Positions 9,069-20,689 of a stretch of DNA of 60,000 bases are shown here, in pieces. The notes below the pieces were generated by a model. The model made no database searches. It was not told the DNA's origin and saw nothing but the letters and a program-made list of their open reading frames with translations. Position 1 is the first letter of the stretch. Every line of letters begins with the position of its first letter. This DNA comes from Adiantum capillus-veneris. Its lineage: Eukaryota > Streptophyta > Polypodiopsida > Polypodiales > Pteridaceae. The position numbers and the translations under genes were made by a program. The stretch lies in the NCBI GenBank assembly GCA_014529385.2, contig CM043942.1, positions 32,459,469 to 32,519,468 of the forward strand, read 5' to 3'.

Positions 9069-10430
9069 TGTCACAAGGACGTGGCCTTTCTAATTATTGA
9101 CACGAGGACGTGGCAACTGCTAATCTTAGTTGTTGGTTTCTTTATGATGATTTTTATTTAATTTTTGGGACCCTCTTTTTGAAGTCATAAATGGCTAGAC
9201 ATTGTGTGGCCAGTGTGAAACGGTCGACGATCGAGAGTTTCGCCCGTAGTTGAGAAGGGCGGGTCGCCACGAGATGGTCGAGCAAGTCGACACTTGGAAT
9301 CCGAGCACTAAAAGGGTGTCTAGGCTCAGTTCAAAGTCATTTAGGCCCCCTTGCTACACTTATAAGTTGGTGGGTACTAGGAATTAACTCTAAAGAGGCA
9401 AATTGGACAATTGTCAGCACCAGAGCTTGCAGAAAGTCAAATTTTGCCACCTCAGCTTGGAATTTGCACAAAATCCACTTGAGGATTGCCTCTGTGTGTG
9501 TGTGTGTGTGTAACTTACAGTGTGTGTGAGTAGTTAGTGCAGGTGTTGAAGCTTTAATAGAAAGCTTGCCTTCTCCCTTGCACTATGTTGTGTGATGATT
9601 CTTCTCTCACGCGCCTCTCTCCCCTTTTGAATATAGAAACGTGATGCCTTGCTCGAGGGCTTTTCATTTGTATGTATAGTTGTGTGGGTTCATGCGCGGT
9701 TGCTGAGGCAAGAGCCTTTTGCACAGGTACTGGATTAGCTAGTTGCTAATCCCTCGCAGGTACAGGTGAATTCGGAGAGATTTCACGCGAGAAATCTTGT
9801 CCGATTCAAAGGGCAAGTATCCCTATAGGTGCGAGAGCTCGAGGATTTGCTATGGATGCGACCGGCTTGCGAAACGGAGCCCGAAACAGGGAAATACAGC
9901 CTGCTGTGTATTTTTGCAGGTTTAGGGTTTAGGCCCTAAACGGTCTGTAATACCCCCAGGATGTCTGGGGACGCGCGGGGACTGCTGTGCGGGTCATCTG
10001 GCGCATTTTCAGGGCAGAAAACAGAGAATTCAGCGTGCTACAGATTCTCGCCAGGTTTTGCAAAGTGCACGTATGCGTTGGGAAAGTCACTTGTTGCGTG
10101 GGGATACTGTCTGTGAAGCCTCCTAATAAGGTTATGTTGCCGAAATCGGGCCAGAACAGGTCATTTTCAGCCTGGATTATGCGGGACAGTTCGTAGGAGA
10201 TCATAGGTCTTATTCCCTCTGTGAATACGATAAAGACATACCGAAAGGGGCGCCAGTCTTTGGGGCCTTTTGGGTGTCGGCGTCTGCTTGGTAGCGCTCT
10301 AGCTTCCGAGCCATGTGTGTTTGAAGTGTCAATTCCCGTTACAGGTTTTTATTTGCAAAGTTTCTTTGTGTCCTTAAGTCTAAAGTAAAGTTTCGGGTGA
10401 AAGTCAAAGTCTTCCGCCCTACGGGCTGGT
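9069..10430 (+). mobile_element. LTR of gypsy family H (copy 1) with ~0.7 kb internal insertion
   Basis: It starts TGTCACAAGGACGTGGC, matching 19733. Both copies share the blocks GGGACCCTCTTTT, CACACTTATAAGT and CCCTTGCACTATGT. Copy 1 then diverges from about 9605 and rejoins near 10305 (GTGTGTTTGAAGTGT), which implies a ~700 bp insertion. The inserted part carries one copy of the shared AATAAAG-like/GGGGCGCC block (10227-10267), so it is probably derived from another LTR. The 3' end is approximate. Confidence 0.6.
9492..9511 (+). repeat. (TG)n microsatellite
   Basis: Ten TG units inside the family H LTR; the corresponding place in copy 2 (near 20133) has only GTGTGTGAGAG. Confidence 0.9.
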
Positions 10431-11391
10431 TGTAGGGTATGCAACTATAACCGGCTTGGGCATGCACGTCTTGCTAGAGGCTTACAAAGTGCCAGGCTCA
10501 GTCTTAAGCTAATGACTCATGCTAGACTCTAGCAGAAGATGTCCACGTAGCGCAAGTGAAGTGCGCACGTGACACCTAAAATGCAAATTAACATCAGGGA
10601 AGGCTCGGGGAGGCCTTGGGGTGGTCATACAGGAGTTTGGGCACCTGTCAGTGGCCGAACAGTTAATTGCAGCATGCTGAATTTCGACTACAGCTCACCG
10701 GAAAGCTTCCATCCTAGAGGTGTATTTTTTACCTGCAGGGGTTTTTGTGTCGTTATGCTGCTGAAATCAGGCCGGAAATCTGTGATTTCAGCCCTTGACA
10801 GGTTTGGACAGCTTGGTGAGAGTTTGATCTAAGTGTTCGGATCGTCTATTTTCAATTGAATAAAGAAATACGGAAAGGGGTGCTAGTCTTTGGGGCCTAC
10901 AGGGTGTTGGTCTTTGTGTGCGCAGTGACGATCTAGTCGCTAAACGCATTTGTGCTCTCTTTTCTTCCCAATGCTCTGTGTAAAGTTAACAAGTAATTGA
11001 ATTAGTACCGCCCTCTATTGTGTACTGGCTGATTATAGTGCTCCCAAGCTAATCTGCCAGAGGAGAAGGCCCTGGCACACTTATAAAGGCCCTTGGCTTG
11101 GTTAAAAGCAGTTACATGAAAAGCAATAGTCTAAAAGCATTTGGTAGCCAAAAGCTAACGCCCTCCAAGGGCTATCCGTATGTACGCATGCCACATCAGC
11201 TAATGTGAGCGCAAATCGCATTGGCAGTTCGTACATCCTGCCACGTTATCACTTGTTTATGCAATTTTTGGCTCCCATGCTTTATTTTCAAGGTTTTAGG
11301 CCCCTCCGTTGGAGTATCATAAGTTGATACAACTTTTAATCGAGTTCCCTTAAAATTGGGCCACTCGGGTAGCCTGTCCTTTAGGCCATGC
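10431..11391 (+). other. LTR-derived non-coding sequence
   Basis: I see no gene. The stretch 10580-10960 loosely repeats 9945-10310: both have a GGCC..AAAT/GGTCATTTTCAGCC-type body, followed by a TAAAGA.ATACGGAAAGGGG block and a TGGGGCC..GGTGT.GG stretch. It is probably a diverged LTR fragment. 11090-11390 has short matches to the family B LTR (AAAAGCAGTTACATGAAAAG near 11105). Confidence 0.45.
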
Positions 11392-11669
11392 TGTTGGGGG
11401 TAAATGCCCAAACTGCCCCGTTTTCACTGTACAACTTGATTAAGAGCTTCATAGACATGTTTTTTTAAATATTTTTTTCGCCCACTATTTTGGCATGTAC
11501 ATGCATTTTACTTCATTTATTGGCCTTTCCACTTGGACTATTTTTAAAGTGTTCACATTATTGAGTGGCCAAATGACCCATTTTAATAAAAGGTTCCAAA
11601 GCCTCATCATTTTTACGGTTTTGGACTTGAATAAAATCGTGAGCTCCTCCCAGCATAGCGCATAGAACC

Positions 11670-11672
<3 letters not shown>

Positions 11673-11728
<56 letters not shown>
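11673..11728 (+). repeat. (TC)n microsatellite in the 5' LTR of element D
   Basis: About 28 TC units; the matching position in the 3' LTR (14564-14577) has only a short CTCCCTCTCTCTCT. Confidence 0.97.
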
Positions 11729-11732
<4 letters not shown>

Positions 11733-12596
11733 CGACGTGCACGCGTATCACTGCTCAAATCTCACCCAAACTGGGTTCGCAAACCTCCTCTTTCAACTAG
11801 TATCAGAGCCTCGTTCAAATTCTTCGGGAGGAGTTCGTCGCGAACAGCTAAGTATTTCAGCCCCACGCCCTTGAGAAGTCTTCTCGCTCGTTTTAGGAAG
11901 CTTTCATTGTGGGAAGACTCTCCGGCAAGCAAGTTTCCTCTCCAACTCAATTTCTTTTTTTCACAAGTGCACTTCATAAATTGCACATGTGAGTATGCTT
12001 CACTCTTGGGTGGAAGCATGTTTTTTATGCAAGAGAATTGTGGAAATTGTTGGAAATTTGTAAACAATAGGTGTGTTTGGTCCAATTTTGGACAAATTTC
12101 AGCAATGGTTAAACATTAAGAGTCATTGAGTAGGTGCGTGACTTGCTTCATTTGTCCTTATTAAAGTATCATATCTAAAATGGTTGACATATTTTATTTT
12201 TGATTCTCAAAAATACATCTAGTACGCGTATTGTATACCACGTATTAAACATCTCGTCCCGTTCCTTGGTTGGTATGATCTTGGTGCACATAGTTGCCCC
12301 ATGTATAAATTTGTGGTTTGCATCTTGAAATTGTGAAAATCGAAAAAAGTTTGGTTGAGAAATTCAAAAAATTCAGCTGTTAACTTTTTTTGCAAAAAAA
12401 TTCAAAAATTAATAAATTTCGTTTTTCTTTTCAATTTTTTACAAAATTCGAAGGGGAGCTTCTAAAAGTGTTGTATTACCTTTGTGACACTTGTTTTACA
12501 AAAAAAGTGCAAAAATCAATGATATTTAAGCAATTATTAGTTTGTGATTTTTTTTACAAAAACTCAATTTTTGCTTTTGGTGCGCAAAAGTGATAC

Positions 12597-13379
12597 AATG
12601 ACCTCCTTCTCTTTAGACGTGAAGAATTTCTTCGAAATTAAGAGATTCGATGGCACTGGATTTGATTTATGGGAAGAGAGAACGCAAGGCATCCTTTTCT
12701 TAAAAGATTGTGATGGTGCACTCCAAAATGCAAAGCCCATAGCTATGACGGATGAGGCGTGGCTTAATCTAAACAAGAAGGCTATTGCGTATGTAAAGAT
12801 GGATGTTTCGGATGAAATTTTGGTAGACCTTAATTTTCTTGACACTGTCTATGTTGTGTGGATATAGCTCAAGGCAACTTATGAACACACGACGTCAGTA
12901 AACCGGGTGTACTTGATGCGTAAATTGATGGGCATACAATTGGATATTACAAAATTTGCAGCCGAGCACATTGGTGCTTTTACAGGTATTCTTTTCTAGC
13001 TACAGGATTTTGCTTTGCCCCCTTTTGATGATAAGTTAAAGGCCATTTTCTTGTTTATGACCTTGTCCGACTCTTGGGAGGCCCTAGTGGTCTCATTGTC
13101 TAATAATCTAAATCTTACCTTTGATGGAGTAAGGGGTTCTATTCTCAATGAGAAAGTTAGACGAAAGGCAAGTGGTGAGGCTAATTGGTTAGCACAGGAA
13201 AGCAATTTGATGTCACTTGTTATCAATGTGGTCGGAAAGGCCATCAGAAGCTAGATTGTAGGTACTTTAAGAAAGAGCAAGAAAGGAAAACGAATGCGGG
13301 GGACAAGAAGGAAAAGGATGGCAAGACAGATGTATTGATGGTTGGAGAAGGTCAATGTAACCTCCAATGTTGTAATTGA
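12597..13379 (+). pseudogene. Element D gag (UBN2-type) with zinc knuckle
   Basis: It starts at an ATG at 12597. The N-terminal part has FFEIKRFDGTGFDLWEER, the usual copia gag opening (DUF4219/UBN2-type). Stops occur at 12865 and 12999. Downstream segments keep the LPPFDDKLKAIFLFMTLSDSW phrase (about 13012-13080). A frame change leads to an intact CCHC knuckle, CYQCGRKGHQKLDC (about 13217-13258). In intact relatives this packages element RNA. It is broken here. Confidence 0.8.
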
Positions 13380-13394
13380 GGAACTGGCTAGCAT

Positions 13395-14254
13395 AGATGA
13401 TATTTTGTGTGGAAAATTATGGGTGGTGCTGCACATTTTGTTTCTTTTGTTGATGATTTCTCTAAAAATTATGGGTTTATTTGCTCAAAATTAAAAGTGA
13501 CACGTTTGCTTCTTTGAAGAATTTTTCTTGCATTTGTGACTACCTGAATAGGTAGGAAGTTGAATTGCTTGTGTACAGACAATGGGGGTGAGTTCACATC
13601 TGCCGATTTTGTTAAGTTTTGTCATGAGGGTCAAGAGGGAGCTAACAGTTGTTTATAGTCCTTCGTCTGATGGTGTGGTTGAGAGATATTACAGGACGCT
13701 GTGTGAGAGGGTCCGATGCATGTTGTCCATCGCTAATCTCTCTTAAGGATCTTGAGGAGAGGCGCTTAAAATTGTAGTTCATGTTTGCAATTGTTCACCC
13801 CACATTGCGTTGAAAGCTTGCATCCTTCAAGAGGTTTGGTCTGGCAAACCCGCTTCATATGACCTACACATTTTTGGTTGTGAGGCATTTGTGCATGTAA
13901 AGCGTGAGTTGAGAAGTAAGCTTGATGCTAAGTCCATGAAAGGAATCTTCATGGGATATAGAGATGAAGGAGAAATGGGCTATAGAGTCTGGCTACCTCA
14001 ACTTAAAAGAGTTACACGCAGCTGAGATGTTGTATTTAATGGCATGCCAATAATACTTGGGATTTTGTTAAATTACCCAAAGGTAGGATAGCCATTCCTA
14101 ACAAGGGGGTGTACAAAATCAAAACTGTTAATGGCAAACCCAAGTACAAAGCTAGGCTTGTTGCCAAAGGATATGCGTAGAAGGCAGGCATTGATGGAGG
14201 TGTTTTCTCCTATTGTGAAAATTACTACCCTTCGTGTTCTTTTTGCTCTTGTGT
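13395..14254 (+). pseudogene. Element D integrase and RT start, decayed
   Basis: The integrase core traces are FVSFVDDFSKNYG (near 13440) and CLCTDNGGEF (near 13570-13600). The integrase C-terminal phrase YDLHIFGCEAFVHVKRELRSKLDAKSMKGIFMGY lies at 13858-13960. RT then starts ([13 protein letters not shown] near 14140) and breaks off after FSPIVKITTLRVLFAL, directly at the 3' LTR at 14255. Stops and frame shifts are frequent, and the protease is not recognisable. Confidence 0.8.
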
Positions 14255-14652
14255 TGTTGGGGGAAATACCTAGACGTCGCTTGAGATCTCCTCTCGACCG
14301 TTTCCACTGTGCAGCTCTAATCAAGAGCTTCACATACATTTTTTCTGTACATTTTTTTGAAGTAGTATTTTGGGTGTGTACAAGCATTATACTTCATTTA
14401 TTGGCCTCTGGCCACTTAACCTAGTTTTAAAGTGTTCACATTGTCTAAGTGACGAAATGGCCCAATTTAATAAAAAGGTCTCAAAACCTTATCATTTTTA
14501 CGGCTTTGTTGACTTAAACAAAATCATGAGCTCCTCCTTGCACTAGCGCACAGAACCCACGCTCCCTCTCTCTCTTTGTCTACATTCGACCGGCATGCTC
14601 ACACATTGTTGCTCAATCTCACCCAACTTGGGTTTGCGAACCTCGTCTTTCA

Positions 14653-15060
14653 CATGGCACGTCATCATTTTGTGGCAGGTGCCTAATTGGAAGGAACTGG
14701 TTGAGAGGACAAGAAGATCTAAGTGTGGCTGAGAGAACCATTGGGTTAGAGTTAAAAACACTAACCCTTGTCAACTTGGAGATTATGACAGAGGAGCCTA
14801 AACCCTAATAAAGCAAAGCGTAAGGGTTGGTTGAAAGTTTCGCAAATTCCAGGTTGTTGTTGACGTGACAAAACTGTATGGAATCCCGTGTTTTGCTCTT
14901 GCTACATAATTGGTAGTTTTACACATGCTTTTGGGTGTAAGAGCTTTTGAATCAAGTGCTATTAGGGCTCTGCTTTTGGGCATCCCTTGTACGTTCATAA
15001 GGGCCCTTAGGGCCACTGCTCAAAGGGCATCTGGATGTAGAGTCTCCCAAAGAGTTGGAC
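14653..15060 (+). other. Family B-like LTR fragment
   Basis: No gene. The order CCTAAACCCTAA (14799), TTGACGTGACA, CTGTATGGAATCCCGTGTTTTG (14875-14895) and GCTTTTGG.TGTAAGAGCTTTTGA parallels the U3 of the family B LTR (4725-5000). It is a diverged partial copy. Confidence 0.5.
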
Positions 15061-15082
15061 CCTCGAGGAGTTGTACCTTTGC

Positions 15083-15318
15083 GAAGCATTCAACAAGATT
15101 GTGTCAGCCTGTCAATATTCCTAAATTCCAAAAGAAATCAGTGACTTATTCCCATCGAGGTAACTCGTGGCAAAGGAGTGGGGTGACTCCCTATCTTTAG
15201 ATAAAGTCATTCAACAGAATACTGTCAGCCCGTCAGTATCCTTGAAATCTGAAAAGAAATCAGTGACTTTATTCCCATCGAGGTAATCTATGACGAAGGA
15301 GTGGAGTGACTCCCCTCT
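15083..15318 (+). repeat. ~121 bp tandem duplication
   Basis: Two diverged copies begin near 15083 and 15204. Both contain CATTCAACA, TGTCAGCC.GTCA, AAAAGAAATCAGTGACTT, ATTCCCATCGAGGTAA and AAGGAGTGG.GTGACTCCC. The function is unknown. A reverse-strand gypsy fragment lies just to the right. Confidence 0.8.
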
Positions 15319-15342
15319 TGTGCAACCCACACTTAACCAGCT

Positions 15343-15860
15343 TCAACCTGTCGATTCATTGATAACTTTTGGAATAGTCGGTGTGATACCAAAAGCTTCA
15401 AGGTAAAGCTCTAATATCTGAGGAGTATATGCTAAGTCTTCCTCCTTTATCCACTTGGCATCAAGAGCAGAATAACTTGTGAACTTGACCAAATATCGTC
15501 TTGTCAACTTATCTTTCCTCTCCTTACTCTTCCGCTTCCGTAGGCGTGCTTTCTCAAACCGGAGTATCACCCAATCATCTTCCTTCAATTGCAAGGCGCA
15601 TCGATGCTTGTCCAATGCCTTCTTATACCGCGTTTGAGACTTCTGCAAAGCCTTCTTTACCTTGGTAAAAGAAGTGTCCAAATCTTGTGTATAGTGATCT
15701 GCTTCAAAATTTTGTCCTTGGTGCTCAGAATTGGTGGAACCTTTCTAATACCCCCTACGATCAATGGCGCCTTCCTTGTAGACGAATGAAACGTGTTGTT
15801 GTTAGCAAACTCCACCAAAGGCAAATACCTCTCTCACTGAGTCTTATGATCAAAGACATA
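15343..15860 (-). pseudogene. Ty3/gypsy integrase tail and chromodomain, reverse strand
   Basis: Read leftward from 15860: ERYLPLVEFANNNTFHSST, then KVPPILSTKDKI, a frame change near 15700, the coiled DTSFTKVKKALQKSQTRYKKALDKH segment and DDWVILRFEKARL. A deletion joins this to the chromodomain YLVKFTSYSALDAKWIKEEDL (about 15430-15500), ending at a stop at 15343. The GPF and HNAFHVSLL parts found in relatives are missing. It abuts family 1 LTR copy 3, which has the opposite orientation. Confidence 0.85.
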
Positions 15861-15871
15861 TGAACTTCAAC

Positions 15872-16680
15872 TGTTGCTAAATGGACTATTTTCTTTTTTT
15901 TTTTAGTAATTTCTTTTTATTGAAATTAGGATATTTAAAATGTGTGCACTTGAACCGTAAGGTTAGGAACTGTAGATCTACAGGCATTATTAAAAGCCAT
16001 CAAGAATGGACAACTCTGATGTGTCGTATGATGGGTGACATTAAGCATCGCGAAGGGGTTGTACCTTTAGTTCGATAGGAGAGACCGGGAAGCGAATATT
16101 CCTGATGCGTCACGTGATGGGTGACGAGAGCATCGGAAAGGGAGAATTCCTTTGGTCTGGTAGGAAACCCGAACTGGGAAAAGGAATATGCGTAAAGACG
16201 CAAGCACAAGAATAAAGATGGGTTCTGAGAAGCTTTTTCTAAAAAGCGGAATAATTTAAGTATTTTTCGAGAAGAGCGAATGCTTTCCCCCAAGGAATCT
16301 GTGTTTCCATTGCATCTGTGCCTCAGAATTGCATTTGGGGACGCCTGGAATGTGATTGCATAGCATCAATTTTCAACTCACTGAGTTTTATGGAGTTTTG
16401 TCCAGGTTCACATTTTTTTAATATAAGTGACTGGTTAACCCCTCACTTAATAAGTGGGCAGCCCACTTAAGTTAAAGCAAAAGTTATAAAAAAAACACTA
16501 GCGCTGAAGCTATACGGCTGAAAATAACACTAGGCGATCTCTCTCTCTGCTCGCCAAATTCAGCCGCAAGGTCTTCCCATCACTAGCGCTACTTGGTTGC
16601 CCTATTCCAGCCAGCTCCGCACTGGCTGTTCCTGTCGGGTGCGAGAGCCTATAAAAGCATCACAATTGCCGTCGCAACTG
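15872..16680 (+). mobile_element. LTR of chromovirus family 1 (copy 3, truncated)
   Basis: It starts TGTTGCTAAATGGAC and follows copy 1 through the paired TGATGGGTGAC motifs, the CACAAGAATAAAGATGG block, CACTTAATAAGTGGGCAGCC and the TATA box (CTATAAAAGC near 16651). About 30 bp beyond the TATA box it joins gypsy pol sequence, so the rest of R/U5, the leader and gag have been deleted. Confidence 0.75.
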
Positions 16681-16686
16681 CCATCG

Positions 16687-19509
16687 GAGAGGCACGAGGA
16701 CCATGTGATAGATTTGGTGCTAGGGTGTAGCCCACCAAACAGACCTCCCTACAGGGTTAGTGCGACTAAGCAGAAAGAGATTACGGGCCAGGTTCACGAG
16801 CTTTTAGAGAAGGGGTTGATTCAGCCTAGTTCTTTACCTTTTTGCTCCCAGTGCTCCTAGTGCAGAAGAAGGATGACTCTTGGCGCATGTGTATTGACTA
16901 CCGTGCATTGAATAAGAATACCATCAAGAACAGGTTTCCTATTCCAAGGATGAATGATATTCTTGACTGTTTAGAGGGTGTTGCAATTTTTAGCAGGATA
17001 GACTTTAAGAGCGGGTACCATCAGATTCGTATAAGGCTAGAGGATGTGCACAAGACTGCATTTAGGACGACATTTGGTCTTGAGTTTTTAGTGATGCCAT
17101 TTGGTCTTACAAATGCTCCTGCTACGTTCAATAGGATGATGGACCGGATTTTCCGCTCGCATCAAAAGTTTGTTGGCACATTCTTTGATGACATGTTAGT
17201 CTATTCGAAGAATGAAGAGGAGCATAGGCATCACTTGACCATTGTGTTGGAAGAGCTGCACAGTCATAGGTTGCTTGCCAATCCTAAGAAAAGTGAATTC
17301 TTCTTGGAAGAGATTCACTTTCTTGGCAATATACGTCAAAGGATGGGGTTCGAATGGATCCCGCTAAGATTGAAGCGATCAAGACATGGCCATACTTAAA
17401 GACTGTGCAGGATGTCCGAAGCTTCTTGGGATTGTGCTCATACTATAGAAGGTTTATCAGGAATTTTGCAGAGATGGCTTCACCCCTTCACGCTTTGTAA
17501 AAGAAAGAGGTCACTTTCAAATGGACCCAAAAAGAGATTCAGTCTCTTAAAGGAAAAGTTGGCTTCAGATCCCGTGATTGTTTTACCAGATCTTAGGAAG
17601 TCATTTGTGGTCCAGTGTGACGCGTGTGGCAAGAGCATCGAGCAGTGCTATTGCAAGATGGACGGGTAGTAGCTTATGCAAGCAGAATTTTGCAAGGGCC
17701 AGAGAAGACTATGCAAACCTACAAGAAAGAGCTTTTGGCCATGATTCATGCGCTTTCTAGTTGGAAGCAGTACCTCTTAAATGTTGATTTTGTTGTCCAA
17801 ACAGACCATCAGACCTTGCGATACTTCTTGACACAGTCAAAGCTATCCGAAAAGCATATGCGATGGGTAAACATTCTTTCTATGTTCCACTTCCAGATTA
17901 TGCATGTGGAAGGCAAGAAGAATGTTGTGGTTGATGCGCTATCAAGAAAGCCACAAATTTCAGCTGTGTCAATTTCTTATCATCATGAGCTTGATGACAT
18001 GAAGGAACAATATGCTACAGATGAAGATTTTGCAAGGATTTTTGAACAGTTGCAAGAAGGACAACGTCATGAGCACTACCTCCTCAAAGACGGTTTTATG
18101 ATGATGCATGGCAAACTTTGTGTCACTAGGCCATTGCGACATAAGGTCATGGTAGAAAGTCATGTCCCGTCGTATGGAGGGCATCGTGGAATTGAGGCGA
18201 CAGTGAAAGTGGTAGAGACATTCTTTTATTTGCCTACTTTCGAAAGAGATGTGGATGCCTTTGTGCGATCATGCGTGATTTGCCAAGGTTAAATTTGACA
18301 AGCAAAAGGCACCAAGGTTGTTACAGCCATTGCTGATTCCAGATAAGCCATGGGAAAGCATTGCTATGGATTTTATCTTTGATCTTCTAAGAACGTTGAC
18401 AGGGAATGATAATATATGGACCATTATCTGTTGGTTTAGCAAACAAGCCCATTTCATTCTTGTCAGGAAGAAGATAGAATCCGATCAGATAGCACGTTCG
18501 TTCATGTACAATGTATTTAAGTACCATGGTATGCTACAGTCAATTGTCAGTGATCATGATCATCGCATGGCGAGTTTGTTTTGGAGAGGATTGTTTGAGA
18601 ACATGGGCACTACGCTCAAGTTCTCCTCTTCGTTTCATCCACAAACTGATGGACAATCAAAAGAGGCTAAATCTACTGCCTTGGATTTGGTGAAATGTAT
18701 GTGTCAGATAATAAGGGCAAGTGGGAACAGTATTTGTCTATGGTTGAGTATGCATACAACAATACGGTGCATTCGTCCACAGGCAAGGCACCTTTTGAGA
18801 TTGTTGAAAGTGGCAAAAAGGTTCCTCCCATTTTGTATACAAAGGACAAGATCTTTGAGGCAGATCGATATGTTGAGAACATGGATGAAATTTATAAGAA
18901 AATCAAAGCTGCCGTGGAGAAGACTTTGGCAAAGCAAAAAAGGGGCGTTGATCGTCACCAACGTGAACTGTGTTTTCATTAGGTGATTGGGTTCTATTGA
19001 GGTTTGAAAAGGCAAGGTTAAAGAAGATGAAGGGCAAAGAACGGTTGTTTCCTAAGCTCAATATGTGTTACTATGGGCCTTTTGATGTGTTTGATAAGAC
19101 CAACGATGTTGCTTATAGGCTAAAATTGTCTGACACTTAGAAGATTCATAATGCGTTTGACGTGAGTCTTCTAAGACCCTTTGTGGGTGATGTGGCAGAA
19201 GGTATACCACAGGAGGATCAGCAAGAAGTTGATGAACTTGATGAGATTTTGGTTCCTGAGCAGGTTTTGGCACATAAGGAAAGAAAAGTTAAGGGACAGG
19301 TTGCAAGATGCTATTTGGTGAAGTTCAAGAACTACCCACCTATGGATGCAAAGTGGATGGAAGAGCATAAACTATCAGAGTCACCAAATGTACTGCAGCT
19401 TTACCTTGAGGCCTTTGGGTTACAACCCACGTATGGCCCAACCCAACGTGTGCAAAGGAGGGGTAATGATAGAGCTAGCGCATCAAGTGTACATATGGAT
19501 TTAATGTAA
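16687..19509 (+). pseudogene. Ty3/gypsy chromovirus pol: RT, RNase H, integrase, chromodomain (family H, copy 2)
   Basis: The largest gypsy pol here. The RT opening DHVIDLVLGCSPPNRPPYR is near 16699. RT core follows: IDYRALNKNTIKNRFPIPRM (about 16887-16947), SGYHQIRI, and an FFDDM box (17179-17193) where YVDD/FADD is usual. RNase H has AYASRILQGPEKTMQTYKKELLA (17674-17745) and VVQTDHQTLRYFL. The integrase zinc-finger region (GGHRG..., CVICQG) ends at a stop at 18290. The core follows, with MDFIFDLL, VSDHDHRM and HPQTDGQSKE, then the C-terminal HNAFDVSLLRPF and chromodomain YLVKFKNYPPMDAKWMEE (19312-19365). Frame breaks fall near 16850, 17350, 17670, 18290, 18690 and 18980. It is dead but well preserved. 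Confidence 0.92.
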
Positions 19510-19732
19510 TAGAAGTGTGCATCGCTCTTCAAGTGTTAGAAGTAAAATGTTCACTTCTATAATAGATGGAAATGACAAAAGTATGAACATCTCATTAAGT
19601 CATTTGTATCTATGTGTTATAACCTTTCTTGCGGGTACATGCGATGATAAAAGGGTGCTAACAACACAAGATCATCAATGGCATGTATATATGGCATACG
19701 ATCGAGGACGTTTGCGATTCAAGAAGGGGGTA

Positions 19733-20325
19733 TGTCACAAGGACGTGGCAACTGCGAACCTTAGTTGTTTCTTTCCTAAGATTTTTATTTAATGTTTGGG
19801 ACCCTCTTTTAGGAGTTGCAAATGGCTGGACATTGTATGGCCAGTGTGAAAGGCCGATGGTCGAGAGTTTCACCCACAGATGGAAAGGCCTTGTCGCCAT
19901 GAGTTGGTCGGGCTAACCGACACTGGAATCCGAGTAGTAAAAGTATGTTGAGGTTCAGTTCAAAGTCATTTAGCCCCTCGCCACACTTATAAGTCGGTGG
20001 GTACTAGGAAATTAACTCAAAAGAGGCAAAGTGGACACATGGCAGCTCCCGAGCAGTTTTCCCAGCTTGCATGAAGAGGGGGTGTCCGTTTCAAGAGGAG
20101 AGGCTGATTTTGAGTCATTGAGTGACCTACAGAGTGTGTGAGAGTAGTTGGTGCAGGTGATGAAGCTTTAAGGGAAAGCTTGCCTTCTCCCTTGCACTAT
20201 GTAGCGCGATGATTCCGCTCTCGTGTGTGTTTGAAGTGTTGAATTCCATTCACAGGTTTATTTGTGAAGTTTCTCTGTGTCATAAAAGAATCGGGTGAAA
20301 GCTAAAGTCTACCGCCCTATGGGCC
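19733..20325 (+). mobile_element. LTR of gypsy family H (copy 2)
   Basis: It starts TGTCACAAGGACGTGGCAAC after a purine tract (AAGAAGGGGGTA), about 220 bp beyond the pol stop, so it is the 3' LTR. It is collinear with 9069-9600 and 10305-10425 of copy 1. The right end is approximate, where LINE-related sequence starts near 20330. Confidence 0.65.
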
Positions 20326-20556
20326 GATTTCAGTAGATCTGTGCAAAACGCAAGTCTGGCTGAAAACGCAGGTAGAGGGAGGGGGTTTTCTGCGACGAAA
20401 GGACCTGTAGAGGCCATCGCTTGCTGCCTTGAACCTTGAGGTGATCGCCATGTGGGAGAGCAAAAACACAAGTGGAGAAGGGTTTCTCCGCGACGATAGA
20501 AAAGCTCCAGATTCCATCCCTTGCCTGGCTGATGCAAAAACGTTGGCTGATCCAGC

Positions 20557-20670
<114 letters not shown>

Positions 20671-20689
20671 ACAAACAGTCTTCCCATAC

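Larger units (their letters stand above)
11392..14652 (+). mobile_element. Copia element D, both LTRs, internally deleted
   Basis: The 5' LTR is 11392-11795 and the 3' LTR 14255-14652. Both start TGTTGGGGG and end CTTTCA, but they are clearly diverged, so the insertion is old. The flanks CATGC (11387-11391) and CATGG (14653-14657) match at four of five bases, a probable decayed target-site duplication. A primer site TAGTATCAGAGC (11798-11809, one mismatch to the initiator tRNA-Met site) follows the 5' LTR. The interior holds gag, a damaged integrase and only the start of RT, which runs straight into the 3' LTR. Confidence 0.85.

Noticed and set aside
15083-15318. Possible CRISPR-like or regulatory repeat pair
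   Set aside because: Only two long, diverged units with no spacer pattern, in a eukaryotic retroelement setting. Treated as a simple duplication.
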